A stretch of 64,000 nt of DNA from Kitasatospora sp. MAP12-44. GTDB lineage: Bacteria > Actinomycetota > Actinomycetes > Streptomycetales > Streptomycetaceae. Below, in pieces: positions 8,112-16,228 of the stretch. The DNA is taken from the NCBI RefSeq assembly GCF_029892095.1, contig NZ_JARZAE010000004.1, forward strand, positions 7,502,001 through 7,566,000. Reading direction: 5' to 3'. The translations under genes were made by a program, and so were the position numbers. The notes beneath the pieces are model-generated. The model was not told the origin of the DNA and ran no database searches. It was given only the letters and a program-made list of their open reading frames with translations. Positions within the stretch are counted from its first letter, which is position 1. Each line of letters begins with the position of its first letter.

Positions 8112-8897
8112 TCAGCAGGTGCCGCTGCCCGATCCGCCGAGCTGGAACGAAGTAGCCGTCGCGCTACCGGAGTTGTAGGAGCCGGGATCGGTCGCCCGGA
8201 CGGTGAGGTTCGGTTGGTCGGCGGACCCGTAGAGCTGGTAGCCGGAGATCGCGGAGGAGTCGGACCAGCTGCCGCAGGAGCCGTTGCCCATCCAGCTGCG
8301 GCTGACCGGGTCGGGGTCGGCGACCTCGCCGAAGGCGCTGACCAGCTGCGCGCGGGTGAAGGTGTCGGCGTGGGTGGTCGGGTCCTGCCAGAGCGAGTCG
8401 GGGAAGTCGCCGACGGCCTGGCCGTTGTAGTAGATCCACCAGGCCTGGGTGCCGGCGTCGTGGTCGATCTGGTAGGTCGCGGCGGCCCCCGAGGTGACGG
8501 CCATGCCGGGCCGGGCGCTGGTGCCGGTGGCCGGGACGAAACCGCAGCCGTTGTAGCACGAGACCTGGCCGTCGACCCAGTGGAAGACGAACAGGTGCGG
8601 CAGGTAGTCGCCGTTGACCTGCGGGTCGACGGTCCAGCCCACCTCGACGGTGGACTGCTGGTTCGCGTCCTGCACGGACAGCTCCTGCAGCGAGTGCCCT
8701 TGCGCGCTCGCCACATACGGGGTGGCCTGCATCATGGTGACGCCGGCGCCGTTGGCGTCGGTGGTCTGCTGACCGGAGACGTAGCTGAACCATGCGCCAT
8801 TGCGGTATGTCGCGGCGTCCGCACCCTGCGCGAGCAGCAGGAGCGAGAGTCCGAGTGCGGCCGCACCGAGCGCGGTGAGTGTTCTTCGGAGGGACAT
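8112..8897 (-). CDS. Secreted neprosin-type glutamic peptidase
   Basis: This 261-residue protein begins with a Sec signal peptide (LRRTLTALGAAALGLSLLLL, cleavage near AQGADA). It then matches the neprosin (DUF239, peptidase family G3) domain: STVEVGWTVDP, LFVFHWVDG, CYNGCGF, WWIYYNG, VGDFPDSLW and FGEVADP. The two catalytic glutamates of plant neprosin correspond to E85 in VEVGW and E191 in FGEV. Family members cut after proline at acid pH, so an extracellular proline-specific peptidase is likely. The ATG at 8897 has GGAGG 7 nt upstream; a TTG 6 bp earlier is less likely. It is shorter than plant neprosins because it lacks the N-terminal activation domain. Confidence 0.82.
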   Translation of the reverse strand: MSLRRTLTALGAAALGLSLLLLAQGADAATYRNGAWFSYVSGQQTTDANGAGVTMMQATPYVASAQGHSLQELSVQDANQQSTVEVGWTVDPQVNGDYLPHLFVFHWVDGQVSCYNGCGFVPATGTSARPGMAVTSGAAATYQIDHDAGTQAWWIYYNGQAVGDFPDSLWQDPTTHADTFTRAQLVSAFGEVADPDPVSRSWMGNGSCGSWSDSSAISGYQLYGSADQPNLTVRATDPGSYNSGSATATSFQLGGSGSGTC

Positions 8898-8927
8898 GGC
8901 CAAGCCTCCAGGGGAGTTAGTCGCGAG

Positions 8928-8957
8928 GTAACTTCAGTTACATGGCTGGTTAAGTTA
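8928..8957. promoter_or_regulatory. Nested dyads upstream of the neprosin gene
   Basis: GTAAC-TTCA-GTTAC (8928-8941) is a perfect dyad, and TAACTT (8929-8934) is also matched by AAGTTA (8952-8957). They lie 30-60 bp before the start at 8897, in AT-rich sequence unlike the surroundings. This suggests a promoter/operator for the neprosin gene. No regulator gene is adjacent. Confidence 0.4.
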
Positions 8958-9006
8958 GAGGCAACCGCCAGTCCCCGCAACCCTCCACACGCACCCTGTG
9001 CAGCTG

Positions 9007-9051
9007 GACCCGTCACCCGCCCCCCGAGGCGGCGGAGGCGGGTGACGGGTC
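9007..9051 (-). terminator. Hairpin terminator after the DUF4185 gene
   Basis: GACCCGTCACCCGCC at 9007-9021 pairs perfectly with 9037-9051, giving a 15-bp stem and 15-base loop. It sits 19 bp beyond the stop of the minus-strand DUF4185 gene and before the neprosin promoter. There is no U-tract, as is common in streptomycetes. Confidence 0.75.
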
Positions 9052-9069
9052 CGGATGAGGCGGGTGTGG

Positions 9070-10296
9070 TTACGGGTTGATCCCGTCGTACTGGAGCACC
9101 CGGTACGGCGACTGCCCCTGCTGCCCGTTCCACTGCGAGACGATCAGCGTCAGCGAGTTCGCGCTCGCGCTGCCCGGGTGGATGTAGCCGCCGTAGAGGT
9201 AGGGGAGCTGCGGTCGGCCCCAGTGGCTCGGCGGCAGGACGTTGTTGCCGACGATCTGCGGCGTGGGCGCCGACCAGACGGCGTCGGGGCGAGGCGCGGT
9301 GCGGGTGCAGATCGAGTAGTCGACGACGTCGAAGTAGCTCATGCAGTACGTGCCGTTGATCCGCTTGACCGAGAACTCCCCGATGTTGTTGCCGGAGAGG
9401 ATGATCGAGGGCGCGGCCGCCTGGGTCCACTGCCAGGAGCCGTTGAGATAGGCCCAGTTCTGCTGGGCGCCGAAGTTGCCGGCCCGGAAGTCGTTCGGCT
9501 GGATCCGGAAGAGCTGGATCGCGCCGCCGTCGGCGGTGTTGCGGTGGGTGCCGTTCCAGCGCTTGGAGAAGATGTAGAGCCAGCCGTCCGGGTCGATGCC
9601 GGCGAAGGACCACATGCCGTACATGGACTGGTTGTTGTGCTGGGTGTCGCCGGCCCAGTGGTACGGGTAGTCCTGCCAGGTCACGCCGTAGTCGTCGGAG
9701 TAGGCGACGCCTGACATCAGCGAGCCGTCGTAGCCGGCCGGCGGGGTCCAGGTCGCCACCGAGGTGTACTGGATGTAGGTGCGACCGCCGAACTCGATGC
9801 AGTCGTTGGGGATCCGGCTGAACTCCCAGCCGTATCCGTTGTCCGTCTGGTGCGCGTAGTTGAACAGCTGGGCGGCGCGGCCGCCGGTGGGCATCGCCCA
9901 GGTGAACGAGATCGGCGAGCCGCCGCTGCTGTCGAAGTTCGACTGGGCGAGCATCACCGGCGAGCCGAGGTAGGGGTTCTGCTGGGCGGCGTTGGCCCAG
10001 GAGTCGCCGAAGACGTAGCCCCAGGAGCCGTCGTGCTCCCGGAAGTAGGGGATGCCGAGATCTCCGGAGCCCAGGCCCTGCGCGTTCGCCGAGTCGCCGG
10101 GCGTGTCGCACAGCGCGGCACCGGTCTGGGCCATCGGCGCGAGCGCCGCGCGGCGAGCGGCGGGGCCGGCGAAGGCGGAGCCGGCGGTGGCGCCGAGCAG
10201 GCCCGCGCCCAGGGTCAGGCCGGCACCGGCGCGGAGCAGCGAGCGGCGGGTGGGCTCGCCGGCGTCCGGCCGGCGCGGCTGGGAAGGCTGGGACAT
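9070..10296 (-). CDS. Tat-exported DUF4185 protein
   Basis: This 408-residue protein starts with a twin-arginine signal (TRRSLLRAGAGLTLGAGLL, cleavage near AGSAFA at about residue 43). The mature part is a DUF4185 domain related to five-bladed beta-propeller glycosidases: DLGIPYFREHDGSWGYVFGDS near the start, then blade-like segments such as YSDDYGVTWQDYPYHWAG, MWSFAGIDPDGWLYIFSKRW and a closing LTLIVSQWNG. Such proteins are suspected carbohydrate-active enzymes, but no member's activity was assumed here. GGAGGA precedes the ATG by 7 nt. Export by Tat suggests folding in the cytoplasm before secretion. Confidence 0.8.
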   Translation of the reverse strand: MSQPSQPRRPDAGEPTRRSLLRAGAGLTLGAGLLGATAGSAFAGPAARRAALAPMAQTGAALCDTPGDSANAQGLGSGDLGIPYFREHDGSWGYVFGDSWANAAQQNPYLGSPVMLAQSNFDSSGGSPISFTWAMPTGGRAAQLFNYAHQTDNGYGWEFSRIPNDCIEFGGRTYIQYTSVATWTPPAGYDGSLMSGVAYSDDYGVTWQDYPYHWAGDTQHNNQSMYGMWSFAGIDPDGWLYIFSKRWNGTHRNTADGGAIQLFRIQPNDFRAGNFGAQQNWAYLNGSWQWTQAAAPSIILSGNNIGEFSVKRINGTYCMSYFDVVDYSICTRTAPRPDAVWSAPTPQIVGNNVLPPSHWGRPQLPYLYGGYIHPGSASANSLTLIVSQWNGQQGQSPYRVLQYDGINP

Positions 10297-10604
10297 CGAG
10301 TGATCCTCCAGAGGGCGGAGTGCGGTGAGAGCGACCGGTCGCTGACGGTGTGTGAACTACTGCACACGGCAGATCCGGTGGAAAGCGGCGTCGCGGCACG
10401 CCCGAAGCGCTTGGATGTTGTCATGGATGGTGCGAAACGAGGGGTGCCGAGGCCCATCAAACTCGGGCCGGATCGCACCGTCACGGGCTGACGGCCTGCT
10501 CGGACAAAGGCCGGACAAAGCCCGGACAGCTCGACGGACAGCTCATGGACGGCTCGACGGACCGACTCGGCGGGCTGAGCTCGACCGACAGAGAGGACCA
10601 GCAG
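10297..10604. other. Divergent promoter region with short repeats
   Basis: These 308 bases separate the divergent DUF4185 and HTH/lysozyme-like genes. They contain short repeats of the type CGGACAAAG and CGGACAGCT between about 10501 and 10550, just upstream of the plus-strand gene. No reading frame looks coding. Promoters for both genes are expected here, but no confident -10/-35 pair was picked. Confidence 0.4.
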
Positions 10605-11597
10605 GTGGGACGTCAGGAACAGCCGCTCGACGCCGAGGAAGGCCCCCTGGCGCTCTTCGCACTGGAGCTGCGCGAGCTGCGACGCCAGGCCGGCAGTCCG
10701 CCCTACCGCCGACTCGCCACCCGCATCAACTACTCCGCCTCCACGCTCGCCGACGCCGCCGGCGGGCGCCGGCTGCCGAGCGAGGCGGTGCTGGCCGCCT
10801 TCGTGACCGCGTGCGGCGGCGACGCGGTGGAGTGGGAGCGCCGCCGCGTGCGCACGCACCAGCTGATCACCCGGCCGCCGGCTGTGGTCGCGGAGCCGGC
10901 TGCGGTCGAGGAGGAGGTCGCGGTCGAGAAGGAGGTTGTCGAGGTGGGGCCGCAGGCCGACGGCCGGCCGCGATCGGCGTCGCCGCGTCGCGTCCTTCTC
11001 CCGCTGGTCGCGCTGCTCTTCGCCCTCACCTTCAGCGCCTGCGTCCCGGGCGACTCCGCCGCACCCGCCGCATCCGGCGCCCTGGCCGCCCTCACCACCC
11101 GGGCGTCGCTCCAAGCCACCGCACGCTGGCTGCGCCCCGGCACCGACATTCCCCCGCAGTACGTGGGCCTGATCATCGAGGCCGGCACCACCTGCCCCGA
11201 ACCGGAGATCACCCCGGCCCTGGTCGCGGCCATGCTCAAGGCCGAGAGCGGCTTCGACCCGAACCTGAGCGACCCGGTCAAGGACGAGTACGGCATCGCC
11301 CGTTGGACGCCCAGGGTGCTCCGCTACTACCTGCCGCCCGACCGTCAGGCCACCGTCCCCGTACCGCCGTTCACCCCCGAGGACTCGATCCCCGCCGTTG
11401 GCCGGATGCTCTGCGCCATCGCCCCGGAGCTCCAGGGCGTCCCGGGCGACCCGGCCCTCAACCTCGCCGCCGCCTACCGCACCGCCACCTGGGTGGTCCA
11501 GCAGCAGAACCAGGCCAGGCTCGCGGCCATCCAGCCCTACCTGGACCAGGTCGGCGCCAACCTCCAGCGCTACCGCCCGCAGCAGCAGCCTTCCTGA
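10605..11597 (+). CDS. Membrane-anchored HTH protein with lysozyme-like outer domain
   Basis: This 330-residue protein has an N-terminal XRE-type helix-turn-helix (about residues 15-75: LRELRRQAGSPPYRRLATRI then TLADAAGGRRLPS). A Val/Glu-rich linker follows, then a single transmembrane helix (about 128-146, VLLPLVALLFALTFSACV) and an extracytoplasmic lytic-transglycosylase/lysozyme-like domain (about 180-320, with ITPALVAAMLKAESGFDPN carrying the candidate catalytic glutamate). The topology puts a DNA-binding domain inside and a wall-acting domain outside. GTG at 10605 was chosen over ATG at 10545 because GAGAGGA precedes it and homologues begin with MGRQE-like sequence. Confidence 0.78.
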   Translation: MGRQEQPLDAEEGPLALFALELRELRRQAGSPPYRRLATRINYSASTLADAAGGRRLPSEAVLAAFVTACGGDAVEWERRRVRTHQLITRPPAVVAEPAAVEEEVAVEKEVVEVGPQADGRPRSASPRRVLLPLVALLFALTFSACVPGDSAAPAASGALAALTTRASLQATARWLRPGTDIPPQYVGLIIEAGTTCPEPEITPALVAAMLKAESGFDPNLSDPVKDEYGIARWTPRVLRYYLPPDRQATVPVPPFTPEDSIPAVGRMLCAIAPELQGVPGDPALNLAAAYRTATWVVQQQNQARLAAIQPYLDQVGANLQRYRPQQQPS

Positions 11598-11602
11598 TCA
11601 GG

Positions 11603-12559
11603 TCAGGCGCACAGCGCCGGCGCCCGGACCTCGCTGTCTGGGACAGCCTCCGTCTCCGTCTCCGCCTCCCGCCCGCCGGTGCGGGTGGCGCCGGCGCCGG
11701 CGATCACCACGAGGACGACGCCGGCCGCCGGCGCCGGGCCGGGCACCTGACCGAGCACCAGGACGCCCATCACCAGCGCGATCGCCGGCTCCAGGCTCAT
11801 CAGCGTGCCGAAGGCGCCGGCGGTGAGGCGGCGCAGCGCGAGGAATTCGAGCGTGAACGGCAGCACGGTGCTCAGCGCGGCCAGCCCCAGCATGACGAAG
11901 ACCAGCGGCCAGGTCGCACGGCCGAGTTCGGACGGTGCGGCGACCAGGGTGGCGACCACGCCCGCCACCGGCAGCGAGACCGCCAGCCCCTTCAGCCCGG
12001 TCACCTGGTCGCCGACGCGCTGGGTCAGCAGGATGTACCCCGCCCAGCAGACCGCCGCACCGAGCGCGAAGCCGAGGCCGGCCGGGTCGATGCCGCCGTG
12101 CCAGGGCTCGGTCAGCAGCACGACGCCGGCGGCGGCCAGCGCTGCCCAGTGCTTGCGCCCGCCGCCCGGGCGCAGCAGGGAGATCGAGAGCGGGCCGAGG
12201 AACTCCAGCGCGCTCGCGGTGCCCAGCGGGATGCGGGCGGCGGACAGCATGAAGAGCATCACCATGCCGGCGGTCACCAGGCCCAGCAGCGCGCAGGCCA
12301 GCAGGTCGCGGCGGGCGAAGTCGCGCGGCCGCGGGCGGACCAGCAGCAGGACCAGTACGCCGGCCCAGGCCAGCCGCAGTCCGGCCGTGCCCACGGCGCC
12401 GAGTTGGGCGAAGAGCGGTACCGAAAGGGCCAGTCCGAGCTGGACGGAGGACATCGCCCCCATGGCCATCAGGGCGCCGCCCTGGGCGCCGGTCAGGCGC
12501 GGACGGGCTGCGGGGCGAGGGGCGGCGGGGCGAGAGGTGACGGCTTCCAGCGGGCTCAT
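11603..12559 (-). CDS. EamA/RhtA-type drug/metabolite exporter
   Basis: This 318-residue protein has about ten transmembrane helices in two EamA repeats; typical segments are LGTASALEFLGPLSISLL and TLMSLEPAIALVMGVLVLGQ. It belongs to the RhtA-like group of the DMT superfamily, which exports amino acids such as threonine and homoserine or related metabolites. It is divergent from the LysR-type regulator at 12644, a common regulator-exporter arrangement. ATG at 12559 is preferred; a GTG two codons upstream is also possible, and neither has a strong ribosome site. The C-terminus ends in a Glu/Thr-rich tail. Confidence 0.85.
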   Translation of the reverse strand: MSPLEAVTSRPAAPRPAARPRLTGAQGGALMAMGAMSSVQLGLALSVPLFAQLGAVGTAGLRLAWAGVLVLLLVRPRPRDFARRDLLACALLGLVTAGMVMLFMLSAARIPLGTASALEFLGPLSISLLRPGGGRKHWAALAAAGVVLLTEPWHGGIDPAGLGFALGAAVCWAGYILLTQRVGDQVTGLKGLAVSLPVAGVVATLVAAPSELGRATWPLVFVMLGLAALSTVLPFTLEFLALRRLTAGAFGTLMSLEPAIALVMGVLVLGQVPGPAPAAGVVLVVIAGAGATRTGGREAETETEAVPDSEVRAPALCA

Positions 12560-12617
12560 GGGCACCAGTAGATGGCGCGGCCACCGCTCGCGTCCACGTG
12601 TCGATCATGGACAATTC

Positions 12618-12634
12618 GTTCAGGAAAGCTGAAC
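12618..12634. promoter_or_regulatory. GTTCA-N7-TGAAC dyad, likely LysR-type box
   Basis: The dyad lies midway in the 84-bp gap between the divergent EamA and LysR genes. LysR-family regulators bind interrupted dyads (T-N11-A type) in such gaps and control both genes. The arms extend imperfectly outward (ATTC ahead, AAT behind). Confidence 0.55.
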
Positions 12635-12643
12635 AATGGACGG

Positions 12644-13534
12644 ATGGAGACACGGCGGCTGCAGATCCTGGCGGAGTTGTCCCGGCTGGGCTCGATGCGC
12701 GCGGTCGCGGATGTGCTCGGCGTCACCACCTCGACGGTCTCGCAGCAGATCGCCGCGCTGGCCCGTGAGATGGACACCGCGCTGATCGAGCCCGTCGGGC
12801 GGCTGGTCCGGCTGACGCCGGCGGGTCGGCGGCTCGCCGAGCATGCGGTGACGATCCTCGCCGCGGTCGAGACGGCACACCGCGACCTCGGCCCGGGAGC
12901 CGAGCCCAACGGCACCCTGCGGGTCGCCGGCTTCGCCACCGCCATCCGCGGCTACCTGCTGCCCGTCGTGGTCGACCTCGCCGCGACCAGCCCGCGGGTC
13001 CACATCCTGATCCGTGAGCACGAGCCCGCCGAGTCGCTGGAGCTGCTGGCCGCCGACGAAGTGGACCTCGCGCTCACCTACGACTACAACCTGGCTCCGG
13101 TCGCCGAGGATCCCACGATCAGCGCGACCCCGTTGTGGACCGCCAGGTGGGGGCTCGGCGTGCCGGCCGATGCCGAGCCCGGCGAGGGTACGACGCTGGA
13201 CACCTTCGCCCGCTTCCGGGAGCACGACTGGATCGTCAACTCCCGCAACACGGCGGACGAGGAGGTCATCCGCACGCTCGCCTCGATGGCCGGCTTCCGT
13301 CCCCGCGTCACCCACCAGGCCGACAGCCTCGACCTGGTGCAGGAGATGATCGCGGCCGGCCTGGGCGTGGCGCTGCTGCCGATCGGCTTCCCGACCCAGC
13401 CCGGCGTGCGGCTCGTCCGGCTGGCCGGCCCCGACGTCGAGCTGCGCGCCTACGCGGTGGCCCGGCACGGCCGCCTCGACTGGCCGCCGCTCGCGCTGGT
13501 GACCGAGCTGCTCAGCGCCACAGCGCGCGGCTGA
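12644..13534 (+). CDS. LysR-family transcriptional regulator
   Basis: This 296-residue regulator has an N-terminal winged HTH (METRRLQILAELSRLGSMRA, then VLGVTTSTVSQQIAALAREM) and a C-terminal periplasmic-binding-like effector domain (about residues 90-290). ATG at 12644 matches the usual LysR start directly before the HTH, although upstream in-frame codons exist. It probably senses a metabolite and regulates the divergent EamA exporter and itself through the dyad at 12618-12634. The ligand is unknown. Confidence 0.88.
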   Translation: METRRLQILAELSRLGSMRAVADVLGVTTSTVSQQIAALAREMDTALIEPVGRLVRLTPAGRRLAEHAVTILAAVETAHRDLGPGAEPNGTLRVAGFATAIRGYLLPVVVDLAATSPRVHILIREHEPAESLELLAADEVDLALTYDYNLAPVAEDPTISATPLWTARWGLGVPADAEPGEGTTLDTFARFREHDWIVNSRNTADEEVIRTLASMAGFRPRVTHQADSLDLVQEMIAAGLGVALLPIGFPTQPGVRLVRLAGPDVELRAYAVARHGRLDWPPLALVTELLSATARG

Positions 13535-13634
13535 CCCTCGTGTACCCGCCCCACACCGGCTGCTTCGCGTGGTCCCTCTGCGCCTGCGGTGATTTGCTGC
13601 TGAAGCATGAGCACGCCGCGAGAGGACACTGACG

Positions 13635-15029
13635 GTGATGGCGATGAAGGACGTGGTGGTCGTGCTCCCCGGTATCGGCGGGAGCGCGCTGAAAGTCGGC
13701 GGGCACAACGTCTGGGCGATGTCCGCCGGTGCGATCGGAAGGGCCATCGTCGGGCGCGGAGCGGACATCCGCAGGCTCGCCCTGCCGGGGTACGACGACC
13801 CCGGCGAGGAGTATCTCGACGACGGGGTCAGGGAGGGCGGGCTGCTGCCGGACCTCCACCTGCTGCCCGGCCTGGACTGGCGGATCGACGGCTACGGGAA
13901 GATCGACAAGACGCTCCGCGCCACCTTCGCACTCGAGCCGGGCCGCAACTACTTCCACTTCGCCTACGACTGGCGCCGGGACAACCGTGCCCACGCGGTC
14001 CGGTTGGCCAGGGAGAGCGCGAAGTGGCTGGCCGACTGGCGGGAGCACTCCGGGAACCGGGACGCCAGGCTCGTCCTGCTCGCGCACTCCATGGGCGGCC
14101 TGGTCGCCCGCTACTTCCTCGAATGCTGCGAGGGGTGGCGCAGCACCCGCAGTCTGGTCACGTTCGGGACCCCGTTCACCGGATCGATGAACTCCCTCGA
14201 CTTCCTGGTCAACGGCTACCGCAAGAAGCTGGGCCCCGTCACGCTGCTCGACCTCACCGAGACGCTGCGCACCTTCACCTCGGTGTACCAACTGCTGCCC
14301 GCCTTCCGCTGCCTCGACACCGGCGGACCGCAGTTGGAGCGGCTGCGCGACCTCCCGCTGCTCCACGGGGTGGACCCGGTGCGGTTCGCCGCGGCGACGG
14401 CCTTCCACGACGAGATCGATCGGGCGGTCGCGACCCATCTGGCGGACGACTACGAGGGCACGGGCGGATACGCGATCCGGCCGGTCGTCGGCGAGTTCCA
14501 GGCGACCAGGCAGTCCGCCCGACCGGTCGACTCCCGGTTGCGCATGCTGGAGACCTGGAACGGCGTCGACCAGGACGGCGACGGGACCGTTCCCCGGCTT
14601 TCGTCCTTCCCCCAGGAGTCCTACAGCAGCCAGCAGAACGTCATGTTCGCCGCCCAGAAGCACGGATCCCTGCAGAACGACGACGGCGTGCTCACCCAGG
14701 TGCACGGCCTGCTGCGGGGTGTGGACGTGCCCGCGAACTACCTGGCCGGGCTCGTCAGGGTGGGGGCGCGGATCGATGACGTCCACCTGGTGGGCGTCCC
14801 GCTGCCGCTCGCGGTCCGGGCCGATCTCGACGGCACCGACCTGGTGGCCAGGGTGGTCGACGCCGCCACCGGGCAGCTGATGAGCACGGTGCGGATCCCG
14901 GGCGTGGGCGAGGCGTGGACGAGCGCCGAAGTCCCGCCGCTCCCGGTCGGCGACTACCGGGTGAGCGTGGGCGGCGCCGCGCAGGTGGCCGCGGTGAGCG
15001 AGATCTTCACCGTGGTCGGCGAGGGCTGA
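13635..15029 (+). CDS. LCAT/PGAP1-like alpha/beta hydrolase with C-terminal beta domain
   Basis: This 464-residue protein has an alpha/beta hydrolase fold of the lecithin:cholesterol acyltransferase type. VVVVLPGIGGSALK is the first strand and oxyanion region, LLAHSMGGLVARYF carries the nucleophile S152, GDGTVP carries the likely acid D316, and QKHGSL the likely H343. Residues about 375-464 form an Ig-like or carboxypeptidase-regulatory-like beta domain. No signal peptide is visible, so a cytoplasmic phospholipase or acyltransferase is inferred. It starts with GTG, GAGAGGA upstream. It ends 8 bp from the convergent transglutaminase-fold gene; placing it in the conflict locus rests on proximity and on LCAT-like hydrolases being plausible membrane-attacking effectors. 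Confidence 0.75.
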   Translation: MMAMKDVVVVLPGIGGSALKVGGHNVWAMSAGAIGRAIVGRGADIRRLALPGYDDPGEEYLDDGVREGGLLPDLHLLPGLDWRIDGYGKIDKTLRATFALEPGRNYFHFAYDWRRDNRAHAVRLARESAKWLADWREHSGNRDARLVLLAHSMGGLVARYFLECCEGWRSTRSLVTFGTPFTGSMNSLDFLVNGYRKKLGPVTLLDLTETLRTFTSVYQLLPAFRCLDTGGPQLERLRDLPLLHGVDPVRFAAATAFHDEIDRAVATHLADDYEGTGGYAIRPVVGEFQATRQSARPVDSRLRMLETWNGVDQDGDGTVPRLSSFPQESYSSQQNVMFAAQKHGSLQNDDGVLTQVHGLLRGVDVPANYLAGLVRVGARIDDVHLVGVPLPLAVRADLDGTDLVARVVDAATGQLMSTVRIPGVGEAWTSAEVPPLPVGDYRVSVGGAAQVAAVSEIFTVVGEG

Positions 15030-15037
15030 GCCTTCGC

Positions 15038-16228
15038 TCACTCCATCGGGGTGATGCCCATGCCCCGAAGCCGGCGGATCGGCCACCGCCGCACGAGGGC
15101 ACCGTCGCCGGCGCTGTACCTGGCCACCACCTGATCGCCCCGTTTGCGGGCGCTCTCGTACCGGTCGGGGCCCATGACGGTGGTGTCGAGGTGCGCCCAG
15201 CTCCCGGTGTCCGGCCAGCTCAGCCACCCCACCAGCGCGTGACCGGGGACCAGCACGATCTCGGGCTGCAGGGAAAGGTTCTCCAGCACGCTGGCGAAGA
15301 GCACCGTGCCGTCCAGGCAGTTCATCAGACCGTGCTCCAGGCTCTCCCTGGGGAGCCTGACGCGTTGGCCGGCCGCGCCCTCCTCGGGGTTGTAGGAGAT
15401 CACCGAGTTGACGTAGGCCATCCGTTGATCCGCTGCCAGCGTCTCGTAGACGGCGCGGACCTGGCCCTCGACGGCCTCGGCCGAGCCCTGGTAGCCGAGC
15501 AGCATGCGGTCGGGGTGCCGCTCGACGACCTGGCGGGTGAAGGCGATGACCTCGCGCGTGTGGGGGGTGACGAAAGCACCGAGATAGCGGGTCAGGTCGA
15601 CCACGGCGCCGGTCGAGGGGTCCAGGGTCTGGGTCGGGGCGGTGTCCCGGGCGAGCAGCCAGATCGGCGTGGTGCGCTCGACCTCGGTGAGCCGGGTGTC
15701 GAGATCCTCGACGCGGACCGAGACGGTGGCACGGGTGAGCTCGGTGACCGCCGCCAGCGCACTGGGGTAGAAGGTCGGCAGCAGGTCGATCGAGCGGGTC
15801 CTGCCCGAGTCGAGCTCGACCGTGTCGATCGCGGCCGCCGAGTAGCCCTCGACCGTGCAGCTCACGCGCAGCCGCCTGGTCTCGCGCTCGTTGGTCCGGT
15901 GCACGCTCATCGTCACCAGCGGGCTCTCCCGGACGTCGAGCAGGTGGCAGAAGGCGGTCGGGACATGGGACATCCGCACCCGGGCCGTCGCCTCCAGCCC
16001 GGTGGAGGCCGCACCGAGCAGGCCGCTGGAGTCACGGGTATCGAGAACGACGGCGTCCTTCGTCCGGGCGGCCGCGCTCTGCGCCGCGAGCACGGACAGG
16101 TCGTGCTCGGCGCGGGCGAGTTCGTCGAGGTCCCCCTCGGCGTCCGGGCCGTACGCCTCCTGCCGCAGTCGTGCGACCCGGAGTCTCGCGTCGTACTCAC
16201 GCAGGCGCAGTTCCTCGGCCTCGATCAC
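15038..16228 (-). CDS. Transglutaminase-fold protease-like protein
   Basis: This 396-residue protein has a C-terminal transglutaminase-like papain-fold domain with a complete Cys-His-Asp triad: C304 in HGLMNCLDGTVLFAS, H330 in VPGHALVGW and D348 in AHLDTTVMG. The N-terminal half starts with a charged helical segment (residues 1-55) and is followed by a beta-rich region of unknown type. The GTG start at 16228 overlaps the TGA of the CHAT gene (GTGA). As third gene of the SIR2-CHAT-TGL operon it may process, or be activated by, its partners. Transglutaminase-fold domains in bacteria are mostly proteases or amidases. Confidence 0.75.
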   Translation of the reverse strand: MIEAEELRLREYDARLRVARLRQEAYGPDAEGDLDELARAEHDLSVLAAQSAAARTKDAVVLDTRDSSGLLGAASTGLEATARVRMSHVPTAFCHLLDVRESPLVTMSVHRTNERETRRLRVSCTVEGYSAAAIDTVELDSGRTRSIDLLPTFYPSALAAVTELTRATVSVRVEDLDTRLTEVERTTPIWLLARDTAPTQTLDPSTGAVVDLTRYLGAFVTPHTREVIAFTRQVVERHPDRMLLGYQGSAEAVEGQVRAVYETLAADQRMAYVNSVISYNPEEGAAGQRVRLPRESLEHGLMNCLDGTVLFASVLENLSLQPEIVLVPGHALVGWLSWPDTGSWAHLDTTVMGPDRYESARKRGDQVVARYSAGDGALVRRWPIRRLRGMGITPME

